Shown here piece by piece: positions 50,288 through 58,650 of a DNA stretch of 64,000 bases. Each line of letters begins with the position of its first letter. Positions within the stretch are counted from its first letter, which is position 1. The notes below the pieces were generated by a model. It was not told where the DNA came from. It made no database searches and saw only the letters and a list, made by a program, of their open reading frames with translations. A program made the translations under genes and the position numbers. The DNA comes from Amycolatopsis sp. NBC_00345 (lineage in GTDB: Bacteria; Actinomycetota; Actinomycetes; Mycobacteriales; Pseudonocardiaceae): the NCBI RefSeq assembly GCF_036116635.1, contig NZ_CP107995.1:8370001-8434000 (forward strand), in the 5' to 3' direction.

Positions 50288-50826
50288 GAGCCGAAGCGTA
50301 ACGGGCGGGGCGGACACAAGCCTGGGTGCGGCCCTTTGCGCTGCGGGCCGCACCCAGGTACTCACGAGATTTTCAATTACCGGGCGGTTGGCCACCAGCC
50401 GGGCCGGCGTCCGGCGCTGCCGTCGCGGTGCCGAGGCCGCGAGGAGATACAACGCCACTGGCGACGTCGGATGCGCGAGGAAGAAACCGAGCGCACCGTA
50501 GAAGCCCACTCCTGCTGTTCACCATCGCGACCGAACCGGAACAGTGCCGTGCCGGCCGCGGGATACAGCGGGCGGTCAACCGCGGAAATCACCTGCCACG
50601 CCACCACCTGGCCTCTCCCGGGTGGGAAACCGGTTCCGGCGCGCCACTGGCGGCTCGCCTCGATACCTGATCAACCCATCCGCTGACAAGCAGAATGCGC
50701 TTCTTCGGCGCGAGTCTCAACCGTTTCGTGATCCCCCTTCGGGCGATTCTGCCCCGGGCTTTTCACTGAACGCCGTAAAGGACTCCGCGCCGAGCGCCCT
50801 CAGGACGTGCCTTCTACCCTTCGTAG
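50288..50826. other. 539-bp gene-free stretch
   Basis: Between the divergent metallopeptidase and MarR-type genes. No frame has convincing codon bias and I see no strong hairpin. Less GC-rich patches near 50345-50385 and 50690-50720 could be promoters. A small RNA or a start further upstream for either gene cannot be excluded. Confidence 0.4.
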
Positions 50827-51351
50827 ATGACCGACGACCAGGGCGTGCGCTGGCTGAACGGCGTCGAGCAGGACGCTTGGCAGGCTTACATCGTCGCGAC
50901 GCTCCGGCTGCGCCAGCGCCTGCACCGCGAGCTGACCGAGGGCCACGCGGTGTCACTCGCGGACTACGAGGTGTTCGTCTGCCTGAGCATGGCGCCGGGC
51001 GGGCAGGCGCGGATGTCGGAGCTGGCGGACCAGCTCGGGTCGACCAAGAGCAGGCTCTCGCACCAGATCAGCAAACTGGAGGTGGCCGGCCTCGTCCGCC
51101 GCGCCCCGGACCCGGACGACAAGCGCGGCGTACTGACCCAGCTGACGGAAGCCGGCCAGGCCCTCCTGGACGCGGCCGCCCCCACCCACGTCCGCGGCGC
51201 CCGGGAACACCTCATCGACCTGCTGACCCCCGAGGAGCAGTCCGTGGTCGGCGCGGTCTTCACCCGCGTCCTCGAACACCTGCACGACCCGGACAACGGC
51301 CGTGCTTTCCCTCCCGGCTCGCCTGGTGCCACCACGAGACCAGGTTGGTGA
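50827..51351 (+). CDS. MarR-family transcriptional regulator
   Basis: A 174-residue winged-helix regulator. It has the dimerisation helix AYIVATLRLRQRLHRELTEGH, SLADYEVFVCLS, the HTH MSELADQLGSTKSRLSHQISKLEVAGLV and the wing RRAPDPDDKRGVLTQLTEAGQALLDAA. ATG at 50827. Length is slightly more than the usual 140-160 due to a Pro-rich tail. It stands alone; target genes are not evident, though the flanking gap at 50288-50826 is the natural place for its own operator. Confidence 0.9.
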   Translation: MTDDQGVRWLNGVEQDAWQAYIVATLRLRQRLHRELTEGHAVSLADYEVFVCLSMAPGGQARMSELADQLGSTKSRLSHQISKLEVAGLVRRAPDPDDKRGVLTQLTEAGQALLDAAAPTHVRGAREHLIDLLTPEEQSVVGAVFTRVLEHLHDPDNGRAFPPGSPGATTRPGW

Positions 51352-51543
51352 GCTGAGGACGACTACGCGCCCGGCGAGTGGGGAACGCTCAGGCGCGAGT
51401 GGCGGCGATGGCTGGTGGACGAAGAAGTCGCGCATGCCCACCCAAGGCGTCCGGGCAATCGTCGCTCGGCGCGCACCGCTCCGCAGTGCCCGCTCCCGGC
51501 GGAAGCGGTAGTGACCAGCTACTTTGCGCCGGCCACCGAAGTT

Positions 51544-51632
51544 TGGCGGTAGCGGCGGGATTCGAACCCGCGGAGGGCAGAACCCTCGCATGTTTTCAAG
51601 ACATGATCCTTCGGCCGCTCGGACACGCTACC
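51544..51632 (-). tRNA. tRNA-Ser (anticodon UGA)
   Basis: On the minus strand it folds with acceptor GGTAGCG/CGCTACC, D arm with CCGAGCGG, anticodon stem CATGT/ACATG with loop CTTGAAA (anticodon TGA at 51596-51598), a long class II variable arm (CGAGGGTTCTGCCCTC), T stem GCGGG-TTCGAAT-CCCGC, discriminator G and an encoded CCA at 51544-51546. Confidence 0.97.
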
Positions 51633-51750
51633 GCCTGCCAGGGTAGCCGATCCCAACTCGCCGTCAGGCATGCGGCAAGCGCAGTTGCCGACGCGAGCGC
51701 GAGTGCTGCGCGACGCTGCGAAGCGGGTTGTTCGCCGTAGCATCTACCCC

Positions 51751-52308
51751 GTGGCGCCGGAACCCGACGGGCAAGAGTTGACGCGCTGGAAGATCCACGG
51801 TGAGCGGCTGGTCGACGACACGCGTCGTGACCGCGTGAGTATCGCGTCGGTCGAGCTGCCCGATGGGGTGAAGTTCGAGCAGTGGGTGTTCCGGATTCGC
51901 CCGGCCGCGATGATGGCCGTTCTTGATGATCGAGACCGGGTGCTCATGCTGTGGCGGCACCGTTTCATCATCGATCGGTGGGTGTGGGAGCTGCCCGGCG
52001 GCTATGTCAACCCGGACGAGGATCCGGCCGTGACCGCGGCGCGTGAGGTCGAGGAAGAGACCGGCTGGCGGCCGCTCGATGTCGAGCCGCTCGGCTCGTT
52101 GCAACCCATCGTCGGCAGTGCCGACGCCGAGAACCGGCTGTACGTGGCTCGACGGTCCGAGTACATCGGTGCGCCGGCGGACATCAACGAGGCCGAGCGG
52201 GTCGAGTGGATTCCGCTCGACACGGTCCGCGATCGCATTGCCAAAGGCGAGATCGTCGGCGCGGCGTCTCAGGTGGCGCTACTTCACGTCCTCGCGTTCC
52301 ACCGCTGA
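51751..52308 (+). CDS. NUDIX hydrolase
   Basis: A 185-residue pyrophosphohydrolase. The Nudix box GGYVNPDEDPAVTAAREVEEETGW (GX5EX7REVxEEXG) is at about residues 88-111, inside a standard fold with RPAAMMAVLDDRDRVLMLWRHRF upstream, resembling ADP-ribose/nucleoside-diphosphate sugar pyrophosphatases. GTG at 51751 is the likely start because the frame further upstream lies over the region flanking the tRNA. Substrate not determinable. Confidence 0.88.
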   Translation: MAPEPDGQELTRWKIHGERLVDDTRRDRVSIASVELPDGVKFEQWVFRIRPAAMMAVLDDRDRVLMLWRHRFIIDRWVWELPGGYVNPDEDPAVTAAREVEEETGWRPLDVEPLGSLQPIVGSADAENRLYVARRSEYIGAPADINEAERVEWIPLDTVRDRIAKGEIVGAASQVALLHVLAFHR

Positions 52309-52466
52309 GGAGCAGGCCGGCGCCGATTTCCGTCCACGAGGCGCCGGGCCTGGTCCGCGAAGGGGCCGATCAGGTGGTCGGTCGGCTCGCCCAGCTGACC
52401 GGCGTACACCGCGTCAGACAGCTGGGCGAGCGCGTCTTTGCCGTTGATGAGGTCGTCGAGCTTCAC
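52284..52466 (-). pseudogene. Truncated small gene, Clp N-terminal-repeat/HTH-type remnant
   Basis: The frame reads KLDDLINGKDALAQLSDAV, then HLIGPFADQARR, matching the first half of small actinobacterial proteins in which QARR is followed by SGASWTEIG and a helix-turn-helix-like end. Here the match stops at QARR near 52345 and the remaining residues are unrelated, overlapping the NUDIX gene end. GTG at 52466. I read it as a remnant left by deletion of its 3' half. Confidence 0.5.
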
Positions 52467-52520
52467 GGGGATCGACCTGCTGCGCGCCAGCTCAGGGCTG
52501 ACGCGCAGCAGTCGGTCGGC

Positions 52521-53936
52521 TTATTCCTCTCCGCCGGTGATCAGGCCCATGAGCTCCTGGGGAGACACGTTCCTGGCCGAGGGAACCCCGTCCTCGATCA
52601 TCGGTTCGGTGTCCTTCACCGGGGACGCCGGAGCTTCCTCCTCCGGTGCCTTCGCCCCGGACCGCTCGCCTTCTTCGGACGCGCCTCGCTCGCGTTCCTC
52701 GGCTGCGGCCGGGGTTTCCTCCTCGGCCGCTTTCCCGGCCCCGGTTGCGGCCCGGGCGCCTGGCCGGGCGAGGGCCGCGGCCTCCGCTTGCTGCTCCGCC
52801 TGCAGCCGGGCCGCTGATTCGGCCGCGGTCCGCTGCTCGGCGGCCGCGTTGTCCGCCTGGGTTTGCGCCTGCTGCGCAAGAGCCTGCTGCCGGCTCTCGG
52901 TGGCGACTTCCTGCGCCTGCCGGGTTTTCTCCAGCTGCTGCGCCTGGGTGTTCTGCCGCTGCATCTCGGCGACATTCGCCTGCTGCCGCTGCGCACTCTC
53001 GGCCTGCGCGGCCTTCAGGCTGGCGGACTGCGCGTTCAGATTCGCGCTTTTCTGCGCCGCCGCGGCCGCGTTCGCCTGCGCCGCGGCCTCTTCCTCAGCC
53101 GCCGACGGTTTGGCTTGCGGCTGCTGCGAAGGCTGCTGCTGCCCAGCCGATTCCGGCGCACGACCGTAGTTCTGCTGCCGCTGCTGCTGTTCCCGCAGCT
53201 GCTGCTGCTGTCGCAACTGCTCGACACTGAGGCCCATCTGCCGGTCCGACAATCCCAGCGACTTCGTGAGTTCGTCGGTGGCCGTGCGGTTCGCCTTGGC
53301 GACGTCCGACGCCGACGGCTCCGGGGGCCGGCCGACCATCCGCAAGTAGCCGGCCTTGCCGAGTTCCGCGGCCCGCTGGGCCAGCAGACTGGCGCCGATC
53401 GCGCCGATGACCGCCTTCGAGCTCACCGGCCCGGTCACCGGCGGGTTCGGCGCCTCGGCCGGAGTGCTGGTGATCGCGCTGGGCTTGATGTTGTTTCCCG
53501 CCGTGCCCACCGCGTTCGCGATTCCCTCGCCCCGACGGGCGGCGACCTCGCGAAGAGTTTCCCCGGACCCGCCGGGCATGTTCGACTTCCCGTCGAACTC
53601 ATCGGTGTTCTTGGTGTCCTGCGGACCCGAGAGCGGCCGGCCGGCGCCGCGGCCCCGATCATCGGACGGCAACGTCCAGTGGATTCGCTGCCGGGCCGGT
53701 CCGCCGTGCGGCCGAGGCGCCCGGCCGTGCGAGGAATGTGCGCCGTTGCCCGGATTGTCGCTGTTGTCGCTTGTGGCCGCGGCGGCGGTCTGCGTGGTCA
53801 GGCCGGCAGTGGTGACCGCGAGGACCGTGGCGACCGCCAGTGGCAGCGCGACCTGCCGCTGGCGGCGGGCCGGGTTCTGCAGGGCCGGGGGTGGGGTCAT
53901 CTCCCTGTCCAACCCCTCTGGGCGAGTGCTGGTCAT
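52521..53936 (-). CDS. Secreted Ala/Gln-rich coiled-coil protein, unknown function
   Basis: A 471-residue protein. A twin-Arg-containing basic N-terminus and hydrophobic run (about residues 22-50, ending TQTAAAAT) form an export signal. Residues 55-140 are Gly/His/Arg-rich and probably disordered; 160-180 is a short hydrophobic segment (GAIGASLLAQRAAELG). From about 210 to 400 it is a very long Gln/Ala/Glu helix (QLREQQQRQQ, AQAESAQRQQANVAEMQRQN), a likely coiled coil, then an acidic tail ending SPQELMGLITGGEE. ATG at 53936. Family not recognised; reminiscent of wall-spanning or secretion-linked proteins. Confidence 0.7.
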   Translation of the reverse strand: MTSTRPEGLDREMTPPPALQNPARRQRQVALPLAVATVLAVTTAGLTTQTAAAATSDNSDNPGNGAHSSHGRAPRPHGGPARQRIHWTLPSDDRGRGAGRPLSGPQDTKNTDEFDGKSNMPGGSGETLREVAARRGEGIANAVGTAGNNIKPSAITSTPAEAPNPPVTGPVSSKAVIGAIGASLLAQRAAELGKAGYLRMVGRPPEPSASDVAKANRTATDELTKSLGLSDRQMGLSVEQLRQQQQLREQQQRQQNYGRAPESAGQQQPSQQPQAKPSAAEEEAAAQANAAAAAQKSANLNAQSASLKAAQAESAQRQQANVAEMQRQNTQAQQLEKTRQAQEVATESRQQALAQQAQTQADNAAAEQRTAAESAARLQAEQQAEAAALARPGARAATGAGKAAEEETPAAAEERERGASEEGERSGAKAPEEEAPASPVKDTEPMIEDGVPSARNVSPQELMGLITGGEE

Positions 53937-54306
53937 GGGTATTTGTCCTTCCGCATCCGGTTTGGCGTCCGAAAACGCCAGTACGCAAGGCATTCAAGCG
54001 CGCTGCCTCGGGACCGGTCCCCGAATCCGTTACGGCTCAAGCGAACGGCAGTCCGGTGTGGATACCCGGGCTCTTCACCTCGATCGCGGCCTGCCACCGG
54101 CACGACCGGCTCGCCCCGCGTCCCGGGACGGCGCATCCGGTGTCCGGGATGCTGCTCGACGAATGCGCGCGCGATCGGGTGGCCCGGCGTCTCCACCGCA
54201 GGACAACGTTGTCGTCAGCCACGCCCGTGGCGGTGGCCGTAGACCCAGATCAAACCCAACGGGCCCGCCCGGAGGACTGCCGGCGGTGGCGGGTGGTCAC
54301 CGTTGC
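53937..54306. other. 370-bp stretch without a convincing gene
   Basis: Lies between the two minus-strand genes at 52521 and 54307. Short frames exist on both strands but have poor codon bias and no recognisable domain. It should contain the promoter of the secreted coiled-coil gene. No hairpin or repeat is prominent. Confidence 0.4.
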
Positions 54307-54588
54307 TCAGGGCTTTTTGAGTTCCTTCAGCGCCATCCGCGCGCGGACTTCCGGGCGGCGCAGCGGCGGGACGGTCGGCGGGGGCTGGCGGCGCTCGGGG
54401 AGGTCGGCCAGGAGCCGGGCGGTGATGGTGGCGATCTCGGCGACCGCTGACTCGAACGGGGCGCGGGTGGCGTCCGAAACCGACTGCACGCCGGTCACCT
54501 TGCGGACGTACTGGCGCGCCGCCGCTTCGATCTCCTCCGTGGTCGCAGCGGGATCGAGTCCGCGCAACGTGGTGATGTTTCGGCACAT
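54307..54588 (-). CDS. DUF2277-family small protein
   Basis: A 93-residue protein starting MCRNITTLRGLDP, the diagnostic start of the DUF2277 family, followed by TTEEIEAAARQYVRKVTGVQ and the FESAVAEIATITARLL helix. The C-terminal 25 residues are Pro/Arg-rich. The family is common in bacteria and has no known function. ATG at 54588. Divergent from the Ldh-family gene. Confidence 0.88.
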   Translation of the reverse strand: MCRNITTLRGLDPAATTEEIEAAARQYVRKVTGVQSVSDATRAPFESAVAEIATITARLLADLPERRQPPPTVPPLRRPEVRARMALKELKKP

Positions 54589-54669
54589 GGGCCTCAGGGT
54601 ACGTCGCTCCGGAGGGCTCAAGGCCTCATCACACAGTCGGGCCAACCTCGTTGACGTCGCGAGACGGCC

Positions 54670-55632
54670 TTGGGCAGTCTCGATGAAGTGCCCCTCAGAC
54701 CACGTTCGTTGCGTCATGCCCGCCCCGCCGCCGCCGAAATCCCCGAAGACACCCCGATTCCCGAACAGGTCTGGCAGCGTGTTCCGGCCGACGAACTGGT
54801 CACGCTCGTCTCGCTCGTCCTGATGGCGCACGACTTTCCCGAGCCCCGCGCCCGTATGGCCGCCGAAGCGCTGTGCCACGGCGACCTCACCGGCTCGTCC
54901 GACTCCGGCGTCTCCGAACTCACCAGCGTCCACCTGCCCGCCGTGGAAAGCGGTTACGTGCGCCCGCGCGCCGAGCCGCTGATGATCGCCGACCGTGGCG
55001 CCGCCGCGTTGCTCGACTACCGGCGCGCGCCGGGGCTCTGGGCCGTGGGTGACGCGATGGACCGCGCCATCGTGCGGGCCGGGCGGTTCGGCGTCGGGCT
55101 GGTTTCGCTGCGCGGGGTCGGGCCGTTCGGCCGGGTCGGGCACCACGCCGCCCGGGCGCTGCCGCACGGGATGATCGGCCTGGTGATGGCCGCGGGCGGG
55201 GCGGAGGAGCACCCCGCGCACCCGCTGGGCATGGCCGCGCCCGCCGGCGCGTACCCGGAGTTCGTGCTCGACGTCGACATCGCCGACGCCGCCCGCAATC
55301 CCGCGTTCGCCGGCTTCGCCCTGCTCGTGGACGTGCTGGCCGGCGTGCTCTCCGGCGTCGCCGACCACGACCACGACACGGGCCTGCTGGTGATGGCGAT
55401 CGCGCCGACCACGTTGCGCAGCGCCGACGGTTTCTACCGGACGGCCAGCGCGTTGTTCGGCAGCATGCTCGGCTGGGAGGGCGGCGCGCCCATCCGCTAC
55501 CCGGGCTGGCGCGAGGCCCAGTACCTCGAACAGTGCCGCGCGCTGGGCGTCCCGCTCAGCGCACCGGTCCGCCGTCAGCTGGACTCGCTGGCGGCTGGGT
55601 TGGGGCTGCCGCCGTTGACCAGCGTCGAGTGA
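54670..55632 (+). CDS. Ldh-family (malate/L-lactate dehydrogenase type 2) protein, divergent
   Basis: About 320 residues. The layout is that of the type 2 malate/L-lactate dehydrogenase family: VPADELVTLVSLVLMAHDFPEPRARMAAEALCHGDL, then VGDAMDRAIVRAGRFGVGLVSLRG, MAAPAGAYPEFVLDVDIA, and GGAPIRYPGWREAQ. But two conserved stretches have changed: the DSHG motif reads DSGV, and the NSNHFG motif carrying the catalytic His reads GVGPFG, so ordinary dehydrogenase activity is doubtful. The start is uncertain (TTG 54670, GTG 54688 or TTG 54709). Ends at a family A element. Confidence 0.7.
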   Translation: MGSLDEVPLRPRSLRHARPAAAEIPEDTPIPEQVWQRVPADELVTLVSLVLMAHDFPEPRARMAAEALCHGDLTGSSDSGVSELTSVHLPAVESGYVRPRAEPLMIADRGAAALLDYRRAPGLWAVGDAMDRAIVRAGRFGVGLVSLRGVGPFGRVGHHAARALPHGMIGLVMAAGGAEEHPAHPLGMAAPAGAYPEFVLDVDIADAARNPAFAGFALLVDVLAGVLSGVADHDHDTGLLVMAIAPTTLRSADGFYRTASALFGSMLGWEGGAPIRYPGWREAQYLEQCRALGVPLSAPVRRQLDSLAAGLGLPPLTSVE

Positions 55633-55654
55633 TGCGCTCCGGCCGCCGCTCAAT

Positions 55655-55739
55655 GCGCCCCAATGCGGCGTTGGTTGCGTTGGACGCACCGAACGCCACA
55701 TTGGGTGCGTTGGACGCACCGAACGCCACATTGGGGCGC
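55655..55739. repeat. Family A hairpin element, copy 3
   Basis: An 85-bp element from GCGCCCCAATGC to CATTGGGGCGC with two copies of GACGCACCGAACGCCACATTGGG, at the convergent junction between the Ldh-family and S4-domain genes. Closely related to the copies at 1619-1703 and 49267-49344. Confidence 0.88.
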
Positions 55740-55761
55740 TGGAGAGCCGGGCGCGCCGGGC

Positions 55762-55989
55762 TCAGCTGACCAGCGTGACCCGGCCGCGCTCGGGGCCGAC
55801 CGCCACCACGTCGCCGTCGGAGAGCTGGCGGCCGCGGCGGGTCTCCAGCTCGCCGTTGACCGTGACCTCCTCGGCGTCGAGCAGGTCCTTGGCGTGGGAG
55901 CCGTCCTCGGCGAGGCCGGCCAGCTTCAGGAACTGGCCGAGCCGGATCGGCTCACCGGTGATGGGCACGTCGCGCACGGGCTCGCTCAT
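55762..55989 (-). CDS. S4-domain RNA-binding protein (YbcJ-like)
   Basis: A 75-residue protein that is essentially one S4 domain: IRLGQFLKLAGLAEDGSHAKDLLDAEEVTVNGELETRRGRQLSDGDVV. S4 domains bind structured RNA, often rRNA. ATG at 55989 is preferred; another in-frame ATG lies six codons upstream at 56007. Separate promoter probable, since the protease gene upstream on the same strand ends 25 bases away and could also cotranscribe it. Confidence 0.88.
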   Translation of the reverse strand: MSEPVRDVPITGEPIRLGQFLKLAGLAEDGSHAKDLLDAEEVTVNGELETRRGRQLSDGDVVAVGPERGRVTLVS

Positions 55990-56013
55990 CCGCCGATCAT
56001 CCGCCATCGGCGG

Positions 56014-56772
56014 TCACGGCCGTGAGGTGGCTTGCCGGTAGAGCTCGGCGACGTCGTCGCCGAAGTAGCTGGAGTAGGAGACGTCGTCGGTGTCGCCGCC
56101 GTACTCGTAACCGCCGACCACGCCGATCACCGTGCCCAGCTTCGTGTCCGGGTCCCGGTCCGTCACCCACGGCCCGCCGCTGGTCCCGGTGGCGAAGCCG
56201 GGGCAGTCCACGCGCAGCTGGCGATCGTCCTGCTGGGTCGAGGTCGTGGTGCAGACGGCGGGCGCCTCCTCGGTTTCCGGGTAGCCGGTCACGCTCACGG
56301 GCCGCTCGTACGGCCCGCCGGTACCGAGCCGGTTCGCGCCGGTGACCGCCTCGAGCGGGCGGGTCTCGCCGGTCTGGTGGGCGGTGGCGAAGCCGACGTC
56401 GAGGTTGGGGTCGGACACGGTCGTCCAGCCCGGCGACACCAGCTCGTCGGCGACGTCCCAGAAGCCGAGCGGCGCGACGCCGTCGCGGTAGCCGGGCGCG
56501 AACTTGACGCCGGAGATGTAGTCGCCGCCCTCGCCGTCGTGCAGGCAGTGCGCGGCCGTGAGCAGCTCGTCGCCCCGGCCGCTGTGCACGACGCTGGCGG
56601 TGCAGTAGTGCGTTCCGTCGAGGAACAGCGCTCCGACGGCGTCGGCGGACAGCGGCCTGGCCGTCGCCGAATCCGCAGGTGAGAGCCGGTTGCCGGCCCC
56701 GGCCACGACGGTCCCGGTCGCGCTCAGCGCCACCACAGTGCCGATCGTGACCACCACACGTGCGCGTCGCAC
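56014..56772 (-). CDS. Secreted trypsin-like serine protease (S1 family)
   Basis: A 252-residue chymotrypsin-fold protease with a Sec signal (RRARVVVTIGTVVALSATGTVVAGAG). The catalytic triad is visible: His75 in LTAAHCLH, Asp125 in PNLDVGFAT and Ser198 in GTSGGPW. Cysteines at 57/76 and in CTTTST...RVDCPGF could form two disulfides. GTG at 56772 gives a standard signal peptide; the frame extends further upstream antisense to the SDR gene. Exported, role in extracellular proteolysis or wall maintenance. Confidence 0.9.
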   Translation of the reverse strand: MRRARVVVTIGTVVALSATGTVVAGAGNRLSPADSATARPLSADAVGALFLDGTHYCTASVVHSGRGDELLTAAHCLHDGEGGDYISGVKFAPGYRDGVAPLGFWDVADELVSPGWTTVSDPNLDVGFATAHQTGETRPLEAVTGANRLGTGGPYERPVSVTGYPETEEAPAVCTTTSTQQDDRQLRVDCPGFATGTSGGPWVTDRDPDTKLGTVIGVVGGYEYGGDTDDVSYSSYFGDDVAELYRQATSRP

Positions 56773-56841
56773 TTCCGGCCTCCCAGTTGATCGTGACCCC
56801 ACTAGTATCCAAATTCCTGGACCCGACGTGGGGAGTGGCCG

Positions 56842-57675
56842 ATGAAGAACTTCGCGCACAAGGTCGCGGTGATCACCGGAGCGGGCTCGGGCATCGGCCG
56901 GGCACTGGCCCTCGAGCTGTCCCTGCGCGGCGCCCGCCTGGCACTGTCCGATGTGGACGCCGGAGCGCTCGCCGAGACGGTGACCTCGGCGAACGAGCGG
57001 GGCGCGGAGGCGCGCGGGTACGCACTGGACGTCGCGGACCGCGCGGCCGTGCTCGCGCACGCCGACGAGGTCGTCGCCGACTTCGGCCAGGTGAACCTCG
57101 TGGTCAACAACGCCGGCGTCGCGCTGGGCGCCACCGTCGAGGAGATGAGCTTCGAGGACTTCGACTGGCTGCTCGGCATCAATCTGGGCGGTGTGGTGAA
57201 CGGCACAAAGGCGTTCCTGCCGCATCTCATCGCTTCCCGCGACGGGCACCTGGTGAATATCTCCAGCGTGTTCGGATTCATCGGAGTGCCGTCACAGAGC
57301 GCTTACAACGCGGCGAAGTTCGCCGTTCGCGGATTCACCGAGGCGTTGCGCGAAGAAATGCTGGCGGCCCGGCGTCCGGTGGGCGTCAGCTGCGTGCACC
57401 CGGGCGGGATCAAGACCAACATCGTGCGGCACTCGCGCGGCGGGGCCGACGACGACAAGGAGTCCGCGGCGGTGGGCTTCGAGAAAATAGCCATGACCAC
57501 ACCGGAGAAGGCCGCGCGGACGATCCTGCGCGGGGTCGAACGGCGCTCCGCCCGGATCCTCATCGGCCCGGACGCGTACGTGCTGGACGCGATCCCGCGG
57601 GTGCTGGGCTCGGCGTACCAGCGCCCCCTCGCGACTTTGGCGCGGTTCGGCCTCAAGCGGGCCGGGATGGACTGA
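56842..57675 (+). CDS. Short-chain dehydrogenase/reductase
   Basis: A 277-residue classical SDR. VAVITGAGSGIGRALALELS near residue 8 is the NAD(P)-binding loop, LVVNNAGVALGATVEEM the NNAG motif, and SSVFGFIGVPSQSAYNAAKFAVRGF contains the catalytic Ser, Tyr and Lys. VHPGGIKTNIVRHS follows. The C-terminal part resembles membrane-associated lipid/steroid SDRs in mycobacteria. ATG at 56842, divergent from the protease. Substrate unknown. Confidence 0.9.
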   Translation: MKNFAHKVAVITGAGSGIGRALALELSLRGARLALSDVDAGALAETVTSANERGAEARGYALDVADRAAVLAHADEVVADFGQVNLVVNNAGVALGATVEEMSFEDFDWLLGINLGGVVNGTKAFLPHLIASRDGHLVNISSVFGFIGVPSQSAYNAAKFAVRGFTEALREEMLAARRPVGVSCVHPGGIKTNIVRHSRGGADDDKESAAVGFEKIAMTTPEKAARTILRGVERRSARILIGPDAYVLDAIPRVLGSAYQRPLATLARFGLKRAGMD

Positions 57676-57835
57676 AACGGCGGTTTTTCCAGGTCGACGT
57701 GCGGAAGCCCGAACCCGGCCGGATGCGCAGCGGAATGGCCCTGTCACCCAATGGAGTTGAGTTCCTGACAACCTCGTCGGAAATGCATCAGAATGCTGAC
57801 GTCTAGCCGCGTGCCCGTCCCCCGGAGGTTCCCCG

Positions 57836-58543
57836 ATGCTCCGCACCGCTGACCGCCGTGCGACGCCGAACGCCGACCGCGCCGCCGCGGACCTGCTCGA
57901 CCGGACCGGCATCATCGCGGCCAGCCTGCCCCGCGGGCGGCGCAGCCCCGAGGACACCGACATCGACGCCACCCAGCCGATCCCGGTCGTGCCCGGCGGC
58001 GTGACGTTGCGCCCGGGCCCCGGCGCGGCGGCCGCGGGTGCCGCCGGTGCCGCGCTGGCCGGCGAGACCCTGGTCGGCTCGAGGCCGCGAGCCGTCGTGG
58101 TCCGCCGCCGGAAGCGCGCGTGGGTCGGCGGCAGCGCGGCGCTGGCCCTGGTCGCCCTCGGCTGGCTGGCCGGCGGTCTCTTCGGCGGCGGCCTGCTGAC
58201 CAGTTCGGCCGACGACGCCGTCGCGCAGGCCGACCAGCGCACCTCGGTGGCCCAGCAGCCCGCGCCCCAGCCGGCGCCCGCGCCCGTCGCGGTCCCGGCT
58301 GCCGCTCCGGCGGCCGCGCCGGTGACGGTCTACGTCCCGGTGCCGTCCCCGTCGAAGCCGGTCAAGCACAACCCGGTGAAGCCGCCGACGTCGCGGGCGT
58401 CGTCCTCGCAGGACGACGAGGACACCGCGCGCGTCGACACCAAGCCCGCCCCGTCGTCGGCCAGCCCGACGTCGGCGAACGCGTTCCAGCAGTACATGGA
58501 CCAGTGGGCCGACCTGGCGAACCGCATGGCCGGCGGTCGCTGA
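57836..58543 (+). CDS. Single-pass membrane protein with Pro/Ala-rich tail, unknown function
   Basis: A 235-residue protein. Residues 1-95 are cytoplasmic-looking with an Ala/Gly run; a basic stretch VVVRRRKRAW precedes one membrane segment (about 100-122, ALALVALGWLAGGLFGGGLL). Outside follow Pro/Ala-rich sequence, a Pro/Lys stretch, an acidic QDDEDTA and a C-terminal helix FQQYMDQWADLANRMAG. ATG at 57836. No family recognised. Ends at a long hairpin. Confidence 0.65.
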   Translation: MLRTADRRATPNADRAAADLLDRTGIIAASLPRGRRSPEDTDIDATQPIPVVPGGVTLRPGPGAAAAGAAGAALAGETLVGSRPRAVVVRRRKRAWVGGSAALALVALGWLAGGLFGGGLLTSSADDAVAQADQRTSVAQQPAPQPAPAPVAVPAAAPAAAPVTVYVPVPSPSKPVKHNPVKPPTSRASSSQDDEDTARVDTKPAPSSASPTSANAFQQYMDQWADLANRMAGGR

Positions 58544-58574
58544 CCCCGAGCCGCCGCTCCTGCCGCTCCTGAGT

Positions 58575-58627
58575 TCCGTTAAGGCCTCCTTACCCGCGTC
58601 GGACGCGGGTAAGGAGGCCTTAACGGA
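58575..58627. terminator. Long perfect hairpin (26-bp arms)
   Basis: TCCGTTAAGGCCTCCTTACC pairs with its complement over 26 bases with a 1-base loop. It lies at the convergent junction between the membrane protein gene and the response regulator gene. Sequence not shared with the other families here. Confidence 0.9.
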
Positions 58628-58650
58628 CTTCGGGCCGGGAACCCTCGGCT

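Noticed and set aside
51544..52466. tRNA-Ser followed by a gene remnant as a possible integration site of a mobile element
   Set aside because: No integrase, no duplicated tRNA 3' end and no phage-type genes are visible in the flanking 10 kb.
53933..54196. Possible 87-residue gene on the minus strand upstream of the secreted coiled-coil gene
   Set aside because: It overlaps the start region of that gene, has poor composition and no ribosome-binding site.
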